From Nocardia stercoris (GTDB lineage Bacteria > Actinomycetota > Actinomycetes > Mycobacteriales > Mycobacteriaceae), in NCBI RefSeq assembly GCF_003696265.1, contig NZ_RFFH01000027.1:1-51784 (forward strand): a stretch of DNA of 51,784 nucleotides, written 5' to 3'. Shown here piece after piece: positions 34,925-42,452 of this stretch. A program made the position numbers and the translations under genes. The notes under the pieces were generated by a model. The model saw nothing but the letters and a program-made list of their open reading frames with translations, was not told where the DNA came from and made no database searches. Every line of letters begins with the position of its first letter. The stretch's first letter is position 1.

Positions 34925-35563
34925 TCAATCGAGTGCGAACTCGCCTGCGGCACAGAAACTGTGGCAGATCCGGTCGCCGACGATCGCGCCCGGGAATTCC
35001 GGATCGAACCACCGGTCGACGTGCGCCCAGTGGATCGGGTGCATCAGATAGGGACCGTTCAACCCGTCGAGATCGGTGAACTCCTGCTCCCAGACATGGG
35101 TCCACGGCGACGAGCCGGTCGCCCGCAGCACCGGGCTCAGCCGCCAGGCCCGGATGCTCGAGATATAGCGGGGCATGCGCAGCAGATCGGCCTCGAATTC
35201 CGCGACCACATCGGGCGGCGTCTGCGGCGCGACCCGCAGCAACAGCGCGCGATACACCGCACCCGGTTGCCGCGGCTCGCTGAAACCACCTGTGCCGCAA
35301 TCATATTCGACCCCGTCGACGTGAACCGCACCGGCGGCCGCGATCGCCGCGTCCACCCGCGCCGCGCACGCGGACCAGTCGGCGGGAGCCGCGAAACGCA
35401 GGCGCACCAGGACGTCGCCGCCGTTGCGGGTACCGGGCAGCGTCGGCTCGACCAGAATCCGGAGCGCCTGCGAGGCGATCTGCCGCAGGTCGGGTCGGAG
35501 CAGGTCAGCGGCCTCCGCCGCCGGAACGGACGGCAGGTGCAGCAGCCGGATCACCTCACGCAT
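34925..35563 (-). CDS. Dabb-type (dimeric alpha/beta barrel) protein of the steroid island
   Basis: 212 residues from ATG 35563. The C-terminal 100 residues (VYRALLLRVAPQTPPDVVAEFEADLLRMPRYISSIRAWRLSP, then SSPWTHVWEQEFTDLDGLNGPYLMHPIHWAHVDRWFDPE) are a stress-responsive A/B-barrel domain; the N-terminal half may be a second, diverged barrel. Members are small cofactor-free enzymes or unknowns. The start overlaps the end of the upstream gene by 8 bp, so the two are translationally coupled. The operon is divergent from the esterase gene and carries the island operator. Function is unknown; a role in steroid metabolism is inferred from context only. Confidence 0.7.
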   Translation of the reverse strand: MREVIRLLHLPSVPAAEAADLLRPDLRQIASQALRILVEPTLPGTRNGGDVLVRLRFAAPADWSACAARVDAAIAAAGAVHVDGVEYDCGTGGFSEPRQPGAVYRALLLRVAPQTPPDVVAEFEADLLRMPRYISSIRAWRLSPVLRATGSSPWTHVWEQEFTDLDGLNGPYLMHPIHWAHVDRWFDPEFPGAIVGDRICHSFCAAGEFALD

Positions 35564-36029
35564 CGGTGGACTCCCTTGCGTCGGCACGCGTCTCGGCGGC
35601 AGTCACGGCGTCGGCGAATCCCGCGTGCCCCGGACCGTCGGCGACCCGCCCGGAATCGGCGAACGCGTCTTCCACGGCAACTCCCCCGGTTCCGCACAGC
35701 TCGTCGACATCGGCGGCCGCCGCACCCGTCACCCGCGACCGCTCGACGATCAGATCGGCTGCCCCCGACCACCATTGCCGCACCCGCTCGTCGGTACGAC
35801 CCTGGAAGGTCATCGCCCACCATCCCGCGGCGCCGTCGAGCACCCAGGTCGCGGTGACCGTGTTCGACGCGTCCGGGAACCAGACCGGCGGGCTCACCAC
35901 GATCCGTTCCAGGGTCATCCCCCGTTCCCGGGCGCCCGGCGCGTAGTCGCGCAGATAACTGTCGACGAATTCGCGGGCCCGGCCGGGCTTCGTCACCACC
36001 GTGTCGACCACATAGACCTGTGTATCCAT
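35556..36029 (-). CDS. NIPSNAP/ABM-like dimeric-barrel protein
   Basis: 157 residues from ATG 36029. Residues 1-95 (MDTQVYVVDTVVTKPGRAREFVDSYLRDYAPGARERGMTLERIVVSPP, then VTATWVLDGAAGWWAMTFQG) have the beta-alpha-beta pattern and WW motif of NIPSNAP or EthD-type dimeric ferredoxin-fold barrels. The last 50 residues are acidic, Ala/Asp-rich and probably disordered. First gene of a two-gene operon with the Dabb-type gene. Function is unknown; such barrels can bind hydrophobic aromatic ligands, which would suit a steroid intermediate. Confidence 0.65.
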   Translation of the reverse strand: MDTQVYVVDTVVTKPGRAREFVDSYLRDYAPGARERGMTLERIVVSPPVWFPDASNTVTATWVLDGAAGWWAMTFQGRTDERVRQWWSGAADLIVERSRVTGAAAADVDELCGTGGVAVEDAFADSGRVADGPGHAGFADAVTAAETRADARESTDA

Positions 36030-36070
36030 GCGTCGACGGTAGGTATCCGGCGGCGCACCGCGGCCCGGTG

Positions 36071-36132
36071 TTTCCACCCACCGGGAGAACACGGTTCCCG
36101 CCGGTAGAGCCCGGTTCTACGGTGACCGGACG
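36071..36132. promoter_or_regulatory. Operator-like sites in the dimeric-barrel/esterase divergent promoter
   Basis: TTTCCACCCACCGGGAG (36071-36087) lies 42 bp from the minus-strand start, and TCTACGGTGACCGGACG (36116-36132) lies 39 bp from the plus-strand start. Both are weaker matches to CTCCCGGTNACCGGGAG than the copies at kshA and kstD. Confidence 0.45.
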
Positions 36133-36170
36133 CGGCGCTCGAACGCGCCGCCACACGTTCAGGAGGGCCA

Positions 36171-37127
36171 GTGATCGACCGCGTCTTTCCCAGCACCGGA
36201 CCGGGTGCCGTACCGGATCCCCAGGTGGCGGACCTGCTCGCGGTGCTCGACGCCGGTTTCCCCGACGTATCCACCATGCGCGCCGCCGACGTGCGCGCCG
36301 CCATCCACGCCAGACGCGCACCGCTGCAACGCATTCCGGACATGCGTGAAGTTCGCGACCGCACCGTCGACGGCCCCGGGGGCCCGCTGCCGCTGCGCGT
36401 CTACCGCCCGCACCACACCGACGACACGCTCCCGGTGATCGTGTTCGCGCACGGCGGCGGGTTCGTCTTCTGCGACCTCGACAGCCACGACGAATTCTGC
36501 CGCGCGCTCGCGGCCGGTGTCGGCGCGGTCGTCGTCGCGGTCGATTACCGCCTCGCCCCCGAACATCCCGCCCCCGCCGCCCACGACGACGTGCGCGCCG
36601 CCCTGCGCTGGGCCACCACCCACGCCGCCGAGCACGGCGGCGACCCCACCCGCATCGCCCTGGCCGGCGACAGCGCCGGCGGCAACCTCGCCGCCACCGT
36701 CGCGATCGCCGAACGCGACGCCGGCGGCCCCCCGCTCGCCGCCCAGATCCTCTTCTACCCGGTCATCGACGACGACTTCGACACCGAGTCCTACCGCCGC
36801 TTCGGCACCGGCCACTACAACACCACCGCCGCCATGCGCTGGTACTGGCAGCAATACGCCCCCCACGGCACCGCGGACGTCCGCCTGGTCCCCACCCGCG
36901 CCGAGACCCTGGCCGGCCTGCCACCCGCCGTGGTGATCACCGCCGAACTGGACCCGCCCTGCTCGGCAGGCGACGCCTACGCCGCCCGCCTGGCCGCCGA
37001 CGGCGTCCCGGTCCGACACCGCCGCTACGACGGCCTGTTCCACGGCTTCCTGACCATCCCCGGCCTGTCGGCAACCCAAGCCGCCCGCACCGAGATCTGG
37101 GAAATGATCCGCGCCGTGCTCGGATAG
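36171..37127 (+). CDS. HSL-family alpha/beta hydrolase (candidate steroid-ester esterase)
   Basis: 318 residues from GTG 36171 with AGGAGGG at 36161-36167. The hormone-sensitive-lipase family signature is complete: oxyanion HGGGFVF, VDYRLAPEHPAPAA, nucleophile in AGDSAGGNLA, acid in AELDPPCSAG and His in LFHGFL. HSL-type enzymes hydrolyse short acyl esters of bulky alcohols. Its place in the island next to a steroid Baeyer-Villiger monooxygenase suggests it could cleave testosterone acetate to testosterone and acetate; this is inference. It is divergent from the dimeric-barrel operon. Confidence 0.9.
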   Translation: MIDRVFPSTGPGAVPDPQVADLLAVLDAGFPDVSTMRAADVRAAIHARRAPLQRIPDMREVRDRTVDGPGGPLPLRVYRPHHTDDTLPVIVFAHGGGFVFCDLDSHDEFCRALAAGVGAVVVAVDYRLAPEHPAPAAHDDVRAALRWATTHAAEHGGDPTRIALAGDSAGGNLAATVAIAERDAGGPPLAAQILFYPVIDDDFDTESYRRFGTGHYNTTAAMRWYWQQYAPHGTADVRLVPTRAETLAGLPPAVVITAELDPPCSAGDAYAARLAADGVPVRHRRYDGLFHGFLTIPGLSATQAARTEIWEMIRAVLG

Positions 37128-37323
37128 ACAGAGCCGCAACAGATTCCATCCTCGGATCACCGAAGCCGCTCGGAGCTGACCGACATCTCGGTTTCGAGCC
37201 CTTGACATTGCTCCGAAGCAGAGCGATCACAACCTATCCGCGGGCAAAGCCATCCGCCCGCCGCACCGAGATCCGGCCGAGATCCGCGCAGCGCTCAGCC
37301 GGTACCTGCGACTTTCCGGCCCG

Positions 37324-38004
37324 TCAGTGCTCCGGGTGCTCGCGCTCCACGCGCTGCTCGATCTCGCGCCAGCGGCCCGGTGTCGGATGCGGATACTCCG
37401 AACGGTCGTCGTGTTCGGCTTCGTCCAGGCGCTTCGCCGCGGCGTCGATGTCGTCGATCAACTGCTGGGCCAGTTCGCGTTCGGCGGCGTAGTGCCGTTG
37501 CGACCACTGCAGCACCAGCTGCGAATATGCCCAGCCCGGTTCGGATTTCGCCGCTTCGGCGTCGATCGCGGCGCGCTTCTCCATCTTGTCGACGTCGGCG
37601 ATGTGGTTGCGCAGGATCTCCTTGAGCCGCTCCGGCGAGCCCAGGTGACCGAACATGACTCGCAGCAGCACATGGTGTTTGAGCACCGACGGGTCGACCG
37701 GCGCCTCGTTCCACCACTTGGTCACGGCCTCCCGGCCGGCGTCGGAGATCTGGTAGAGGCGGCGGCCCCGCATGGCGTTGTCGCTGTCGATCCGCGAGGT
37801 CGCGAAGCCGTACTTCTCCAGCTTCTTCAGCTCCGCGTAGATCTGGCTGTAGGACGGGCTCCAATAGACGTAGCGCAGGCTCCAGTCGGACCATTTCTTC
37901 AGGTCGTAGCCGGAGACCTCTTCCTCGTAGGACAGCATGGCCAGCACCGCCCAACTGGTCGGCGGCAGGTTGATCACGCCGTTATCGGGTTCGCTGGTAG
38001 CCAC
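37324..38004 (-). CDS. PadR-family transcriptional regulator
   Basis: 226 residues from GTG 38004 (MATSEPDNGVINLPPTSWAVL). The N-terminal winged helix is SWAVLAMLSYEEEVSGYDLKKW with YSQIYAELKKLEKYGFATSR and RRLYQISDAGREAVTKWW; the C-terminal Vir-type helical dimerisation domain follows. PadR proteins repress genes for aromatic or drug metabolism and respond to small ligands. The gene is divergent from hsaB with 102 bp between, so it may control hsaB and itself, and it is a second candidate for binding the island operators. Confidence 0.9.
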   Translation of the reverse strand: MATSEPDNGVINLPPTSWAVLAMLSYEEEVSGYDLKKWSDWSLRYVYWSPSYSQIYAELKKLEKYGFATSRIDSDNAMRGRRLYQISDAGREAVTKWWNEAPVDPSVLKHHVLLRVMFGHLGSPERLKEILRNHIADVDKMEKRAAIDAEAAKSEPGWAYSQLVLQWSQRHYAAERELAQQLIDDIDAAAKRLDEAEHDDRSEYPHPTPGRWREIEQRVEREHPEH

Positions 38005-38048
38005 CGGTGCATGTTATCAACCGTCCAGTGCACCTCCGGCGCCCTCGA

Positions 38049-38065
38049 CAACCGCTGACCGGGAA
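38049..38065. promoter_or_regulatory. Operator-like site between padR-type gene and hsaB
   Basis: CAACCGCTGACCGGGAA shares the core CCGCTGACCGGGA with the kshA operator. It lies 41 bp before hsaB and 44 bp from the PadR-type start. Only one clear copy is present here. Confidence 0.5.
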
Positions 38066-38106
38066 GGTGTCTTGAGACCGGCACCACCGAACCGGATTCT
38101 GAGATC

Positions 38107-38619
38107 ATGAACACAGACAACGTCGTCCTCGACTCCGGCCCGGCCGCGCTGACGCCCGCCGAACTGCGCGCGGTGCTCGGCCATTTCGCCACCGGCGTCG
38201 CGGTGATCACCGCCCACGACGGGACGCGGCCGCTCGGCTTCACCTGTCAGTCGGTGGTGTCGGTGTCGCTCGACCCGCCGCTGGTGTCGTTCTGCCCGGC
38301 GAAGACGTCCACCAGCTGGCCGCTGCTGCGGGAAGCGGGCGCGCTGTGCATCAATATCCTGGCCGACCACCAGGGTGAACTGTGCCGTCAGTTCGCGGTG
38401 AGCGGGGCCGACAAGTTCGCCGGCGTGGACTGGCAGCTGGCCGCCAACGGCGCGCCGCTGCTGGCCGGGGCGCTGGCCCATATCGAGGCCACGGTCGAGT
38501 TCGAGCACGAGGCGGGCGACCACACCATCGTCCTGGCCCGGATCGGCGCGCTGCGCGCCACCGAGGGCGCGGCGCCGCTGCTGTTCTACAAGGGCGCCTT
38601 CGGCGGCTTCGCCGCCTGA
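38107..38619 (+). CDS. hsaB: Flavin reductase component HsaB
   Basis: 170 residues of the flavin reductase-like FMN-binding fold. LRAVLGHFATGVAVITAHDG, GFTCQSVVSVSLDPPLVSFCPAKTSTSWPLL and FAVSGADKFAGVDW are typical of HsaB and related short-chain reductases. It supplies reduced flavin to the oxygenase HsaA (31729). In M. tuberculosis hsaB is in one operon with hsaA, hsaC and hsaD; here it is a separate unit divergent from the PadR-type gene. Confidence 0.9.
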   Translation: MNTDNVVLDSGPAALTPAELRAVLGHFATGVAVITAHDGTRPLGFTCQSVVSVSLDPPLVSFCPAKTSTSWPLLREAGALCINILADHQGELCRQFAVSGADKFAGVDWQLAANGAPLLAGALAHIEATVEFEHEAGDHTIVLARIGALRATEGAAPLLFYKGAFGGFAA

Positions 38620-38626
38620 GGCACCG

Positions 38627-38675
38627 ACGACCGCGGGCGGGGTGGATATCGGATATCCACCCCGCCCGCGGTCGT
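38627..38675. terminator. 24-bp perfect inverted repeat with T run (bidirectional terminator)
   Basis: The arms 38627-38650 and 38652-38675 are perfectly complementary with a single central base; the right arm is followed by TTTTC. It lies 7 bp past the hsaB stop and 16 bp before the stop of the convergent monooxygenase gene. Confidence 0.9.
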
Positions 38676-38691
38676 TTTCTCGGCTGTGCTG

Positions 38692-40323
38692 TCACGCCAC
38701 GATGACGTCGAACCCCTTGTAGTCGGCGGCCGCCACATCGGCGATGATTTGCCCGTACACGCCGAACCCGCCGCAGAACGGCATGAACACCCGCGGCTTG
38801 CCCTCGATGTTCGCACCGAGGTACCACGAATTCGCTTGGGTCATCAGCGTTCCCGCGGCCCGCTCACTGCATTCGGCCACCCAGTCGGCCACCGCCTCCG
38901 GCCGCGCCTCGAGCGCCGTCGCACCACCGGCATCGAGGTAGGCGATGGCGTCGGCCACCCAGTCGACATGCAGTTCCGAGTGCAGCACCATGTTGGCCAG
39001 CACCGACGGGCTACCGGGACCGGTGAGCGGGAACAGGTTCGGGAAGCCCGTGACACCCAGGCCCAGATAGGTTTTCGGGCCTTCCCGCCACGCCTCGTTG
39101 AGCGTGACCCCGTCGCGCCCGACGATGTTCATCCGCGCGACCGAACCGGTCATGGCGTCGAATCCCGTTGCCAGGACCAGAGTGTCGAGCGGGTAGTGGC
39201 GGGCGGTGGTGTGCACGCCCGTGGCGTCGATCCGGTCGATCGGCGCGGCCTTCAGGTCGACCAGTTCCACGTTGTCGCGGTTGTAGGTCTGGTAGTAGCC
39301 GGTGTCGGTACAGATGCGCTTGGTCCCGATCGGGTGGTCGCGTGGGATCAGCACCCGCGCCACCTCCGGATCGTCGATCACCGCGCGCACCTTCTCCTCC
39401 CAGAACAGCCGCGCGGTCTCGTTGGCGGCGGGATCGGAGAGCTGGTCGGGGAAGGTCTTGCTGAACAGCACCCCGCCCAGCTTCCAGCGCTCCTCGTAGG
39501 CCGCCCGCCGTTCCGCGTCGGACAGCTCCAGCGCGGACTTCTCGTGCGCCAGATGCGGTGAGCCACCGCCACTGTGCATCGACAGCCGGCGCCGCTGCGG
39601 GTAACCGGCCTTCTGCCGCCGCCGGGTCTCGTCGTCCAGCGCCGTATTACCCGCCGGCACACTGTAATTGGCGCTGCGCTGGAACACCGTGAGCCGCTCG
39701 GCCGCCGCGGCCAGATGCGGAATCGCCTGGATCCCGGAAGATCCCGTCCCAATCACGCCGACCCGCTGCCCGGCCAGGTCCACCCCGGCGTGCGGCCAGG
39801 TCGAAGTGTGCAGCACCTGCCCGGCGAACGACTCCAGCCCCGGGATCGCGGGGGTGTTCGCGTTCGACAGCGGGCCGGTCGCCAGCACCACGAACCGCGC
39901 CGACAACTCCAGTCCGGTGTCGGCGCGGACCGTCCAGCGCAGCGTCGGCACGTCGAGCTCGATATCGGTCACCCGGGTACCGAATTCGATGTCCCGGTAC
40001 AGGTCGAACCGCTCGGCGACATGCTGGAGATAGGCCAGGATCTCCGGCTGCGCCGCGTACTTCTCGCTCCAGTTCCACTCCTGCTGCAGGTCGTCGTCGA
40101 AGGAGTACGAGTAGTCCACGCTCTCCACGTCGCAGCGCGCGCCGGGATAACGGTTCCAGTACCAGACACCACCCACGCCGGCCCCGGCCTCGAGCACCCG
40201 CACGGTGAGACCCTGAGAACGGAACTTGTGCAGGGCGTAGAGACCGGCGATGCCCGCACCGACGACGACCACGTCGAGCTCGGTGCCGGACAGTCGGGTC
40301 GACGTTGACGGCTCTCGGTTCAC
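38692..40323 (-). CDS. Steroid Baeyer-Villiger monooxygenase (STMO-like)
   Basis: 543 residues from GTG 40323 with GAAAGG upstream. The type I Baeyer-Villiger fingerprint F-x-G-x3-H-x3-W-P is exact at 166-177 (FAGQVLHTSTWP). The FAD motif GAGIAG is at 22-27 and the NADPH motif GTGSSG at 192-197. Blocks such as VGGVWYWNRYPGARCDVES, GLGVTGFPNLFPLTGPGSPSVL and HVDWVADAIAYLD follow Rhodococcus rhodochrous steroid monooxygenase as I recall it. That enzyme converts progesterone to testosterone acetate using NADPH and O2. The gene is divergent from kstD with a paired operator between. The class is certain; the pregnane substrate is strongly suggested but not proven. Confidence 0.9.
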   Translation of the reverse strand: MNREPSTSTRLSGTELDVVVVGAGIAGLYALHKFRSQGLTVRVLEAGAGVGGVWYWNRYPGARCDVESVDYSYSFDDDLQQEWNWSEKYAAQPEILAYLQHVAERFDLYRDIEFGTRVTDIELDVPTLRWTVRADTGLELSARFVVLATGPLSNANTPAIPGLESFAGQVLHTSTWPHAGVDLAGQRVGVIGTGSSGIQAIPHLAAAAERLTVFQRSANYSVPAGNTALDDETRRRQKAGYPQRRRLSMHSGGGSPHLAHEKSALELSDAERRAAYEERWKLGGVLFSKTFPDQLSDPAANETARLFWEEKVRAVIDDPEVARVLIPRDHPIGTKRICTDTGYYQTYNRDNVELVDLKAAPIDRIDATGVHTTARHYPLDTLVLATGFDAMTGSVARMNIVGRDGVTLNEAWREGPKTYLGLGVTGFPNLFPLTGPGSPSVLANMVLHSELHVDWVADAIAYLDAGGATALEARPEAVADWVAECSERAAGTLMTQANSWYLGANIEGKPRVFMPFCGGFGVYGQIIADVAAADYKGFDVIVA

Positions 40324-40394
40324 AATGCGCACCTTTCGATGGAGACCAGTTCCGCAGCACGCTAGGGACCCGCGCGCCCGCGCAGCAGACCGTC

Positions 40395-40447
40395 CTCCCG
40401 CTGACCGGCACATTCGTCGAATCGATACCCCTCCCGGTGACCGGGAG
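40395..40447. promoter_or_regulatory. Paired operator sites in the STMO/kstD divergent promoter
   Basis: CTCCCGCTGACCGGCAC (40395-40411) and the perfect palindrome CTCCCGGTGACCGGGAG (40431-40447) are offset by 36 bp. They lie 71 bp from the monooxygenase start and 68 bp from the kstD start, a nearly symmetric layout. Confidence 0.7.
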
Positions 40448-40515
40448 GAGCCGGGCTCCGCGCCCCCGCCCCGGGCTTAGCGTCGCCACCACACCGGTCT
40501 CGAGGAGGAGCTGCA

Positions 40516-42051
40516 GTGGTGGAGTGGAACGAGGAATGCGACGTCCTGGTCGCCGGATCGGGTGCCGGCCTGGCCGGCGCCTACACCGCGGCCCGGGAGG
40601 GACTGCGCGTGACGGTGGTCGAGGCGACCGACAAGTTCGGCGGCACCACCGCCTACTCGGGTGGCGGCGGCGTGTGGTTCCCGGTCAACCCGGTGCTGCG
40701 CCGCGCGGGCACCGACGACACGATCGAGGACGCGCTCACCTATTTCCACGCCGTGGTCGGCGACCGCACGCCGCGCGAGCTGCAGGACACCTATGTGACC
40801 CGCGGTGCCGGCCTGATCGAATACCTCGAGGCCGACGACCGCTTCGCCTTCGAAATGCTGCCCTGGCCGGACTATTTCGGCACCGCGCCCAAGGCGCGCC
40901 TGGACGGTCAGCGCCACGTCATGCCGACCCCGCTGCCCGCGTCCGTGCTCGGTGACCTGCGCACCTCGCTGCGCGGCCCGCTCGACACCGACCGGCTCGG
41001 CGCCCCCCTGCCCGACACGCTGATCGGCGGGCAGGCCCTGATCGGCCGGTTCCTGCACGCGCTGTCGTCCTACCCGCACGTCCAGCTCCGGCTGAACTCG
41101 CCGCTGGTGGAACTGGTCGTCGAGGACGGTGCCGTGACCGGCGCCATCGTGGAGCGCGACAATGAGCGGGTGGCGATCAAGGCCACGCGGGGTGTCCTGC
41201 TCGCCGCGGGTGGCTTCGAGAACAACGACGAGCTGCGCAAGCGGTACGGAGTACCCGGCGAGGCGCGCGATTCGATGGGCCCGGGTGGCAACACGGGTGC
41301 GGCACTGCTCGCGGGTATCGCGGCCGGCGCCGACACCGATCTGCTGGATCAGGCCTGGTGGTCGCCCGGTATGACCCACCCGGACGGGCGGTCGGCGTTC
41401 GCGCTGTGGTTCACCGGCGGCATTTTCGTCGACCAGGACGGCAACCGGTTCGTGAACGAATCCGGTCCCTACGACCGGCTGGGCCGCTCGATCATCGAAC
41501 GGATCGAGGACGGCTCGCTCACCCTGCCGTTCTGGATGATCTACGACGACACCGAGGGTGTGGTGCCGCCGGTCAAGGCCAGCAACGTCAGCATGGTCGA
41601 GCCCGAGAAGTACGAGGCGGAAGGGCTGTGGCACACCGCCGCCACCCTCGAGGAGCTGGCCGAGAAGATCGGCGTACCCGCCGCGAACCTCGTCGCCACC
41701 GTCGATCGGTTCAACGCCATGGTCCCGACCGGCGTCGACCCCGACTTCGGGCGCGGCGACGAAGCCTACGACCGCGCGTTCTCCGGCGGTGAGCCGCCGC
41801 TGGTTCCGATCACGCGGGGCCCGTTCCACGCGGCCGCGTTCGGCATCTCCGACCTGGGCACCAAGGGCGGGCTGCGCACCGACACCGCAGCCCGGGTCCT
41901 GACTGCCGAAAATGCCGTCATCCCAGGCCTTTACGCCGCCGGCAACACCATGGCCGCGGTCAGCGGAACGGTCTATCCCGGCGGCGGCAACCCGATCGGC
42001 GCCTCCATGCTGTTCAGCCATCTCGCCGTGCTCGACATGCTCGGCAACTGA
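40516..42051 (+). CDS. kstD: 3-ketosteroid Delta1-dehydrogenase (KstD1-type)
   Basis: 511 residues from GTG 40516, with GAGGAGGAG upstream. The FAD Rossmann motif GSGAGLAG is at 14-21. The C-terminal SDLGTKGGLRTD, GLYAAGNTMAAVSG and VYPGGGNPIGASMLFSH carry the catalytic Tyr and Gly region of KstD (YPGxGxPIG). Length and order match Rhodococcus erythropolis KstD1 (510 aa). It introduces the C1-C2 double bond into ring A of 3-ketosteroids such as androstenedione. Head of a kstD-KSI-kstD-SDR-hsaD operon with gaps of 23 bp or less. A Delta4(5alpha) dehydrogenase is the main alternative. Confidence 0.9.
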   Translation: MVEWNEECDVLVAGSGAGLAGAYTAAREGLRVTVVEATDKFGGTTAYSGGGGVWFPVNPVLRRAGTDDTIEDALTYFHAVVGDRTPRELQDTYVTRGAGLIEYLEADDRFAFEMLPWPDYFGTAPKARLDGQRHVMPTPLPASVLGDLRTSLRGPLDTDRLGAPLPDTLIGGQALIGRFLHALSSYPHVQLRLNSPLVELVVEDGAVTGAIVERDNERVAIKATRGVLLAAGGFENNDELRKRYGVPGEARDSMGPGGNTGAALLAGIAAGADTDLLDQAWWSPGMTHPDGRSAFALWFTGGIFVDQDGNRFVNESGPYDRLGRSIIERIEDGSLTLPFWMIYDDTEGVVPPVKASNVSMVEPEKYEAEGLWHTAATLEELAEKIGVPAANLVATVDRFNAMVPTGVDPDFGRGDEAYDRAFSGGEPPLVPITRGPFHAAAFGISDLGTKGGLRTDTAARVLTAENAVIPGLYAAGNTMAAVSGTVYPGGGNPIGASMLFSHLAVLDMLGN

Positions 42052-42068
42052 TTAGAGGAATCACGAAT

Positions 42069-42443
42069 ATGCCTTCCCCCGAACAGATCCGCGCCACAGT
42101 GCACCGCTACCTCGAGCTCGTCGCCGAGGGCACCGCCGCCGAGATCGCCGCCCTCTACGCCGAGGACGCCACCGTCGAGGACCCGGTCGGTTCGCCGGTG
42201 CACCAGGGCCGCGCCGCGATCGAACAGTTCTACAGCGCGCTCGAGGCCGTGCAGAACAAGACCGAACTGTTCGCGCTGCGCATCGGCGGCGAGAACGAGG
42301 CCGCGTTCTCGTTCCGCGTCGTCACCGAGACCGGTGACCAGACCATCACCATCGACCCGATCGATGTCATGACCTTCGACGAGAACGCGCGGATCACCAG
42401 CATGCGCGCGTTCTGGTCGCCCGCCGACATCGCATTCGCGTAG
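42069..42443 (+). CDS. Steroid Delta5-3-ketoisomerase (KSI)
   Basis: 124 residues of the NTF2/SnoaL fold. The catalytic triad of Comamonas testosteroni KSI is retained at the same numbers: Tyr14 (VHRYLEL), Asp38 (TVEDPVGSP) and Asp99 (DPIDVMTF). ATVEDPVGS and EAAFSFRV also match. It moves the double bond of Delta5-3-ketosteroids to Delta4, the step after oxidation of a 3beta-hydroxyl. It starts 17 bp after kstD and ends 9 bp before the second kstD-like gene, so one mRNA should carry all three. Confidence 0.93.
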   Translation: MPSPEQIRATVHRYLELVAEGTAAEIAALYAEDATVEDPVGSPVHQGRAAIEQFYSALEAVQNKTELFALRIGGENEAAFSFRVVTETGDQTITIDPIDVMTFDENARITSMRAFWSPADIAFA

Positions 42444-42452
42444 GAGCCACAG

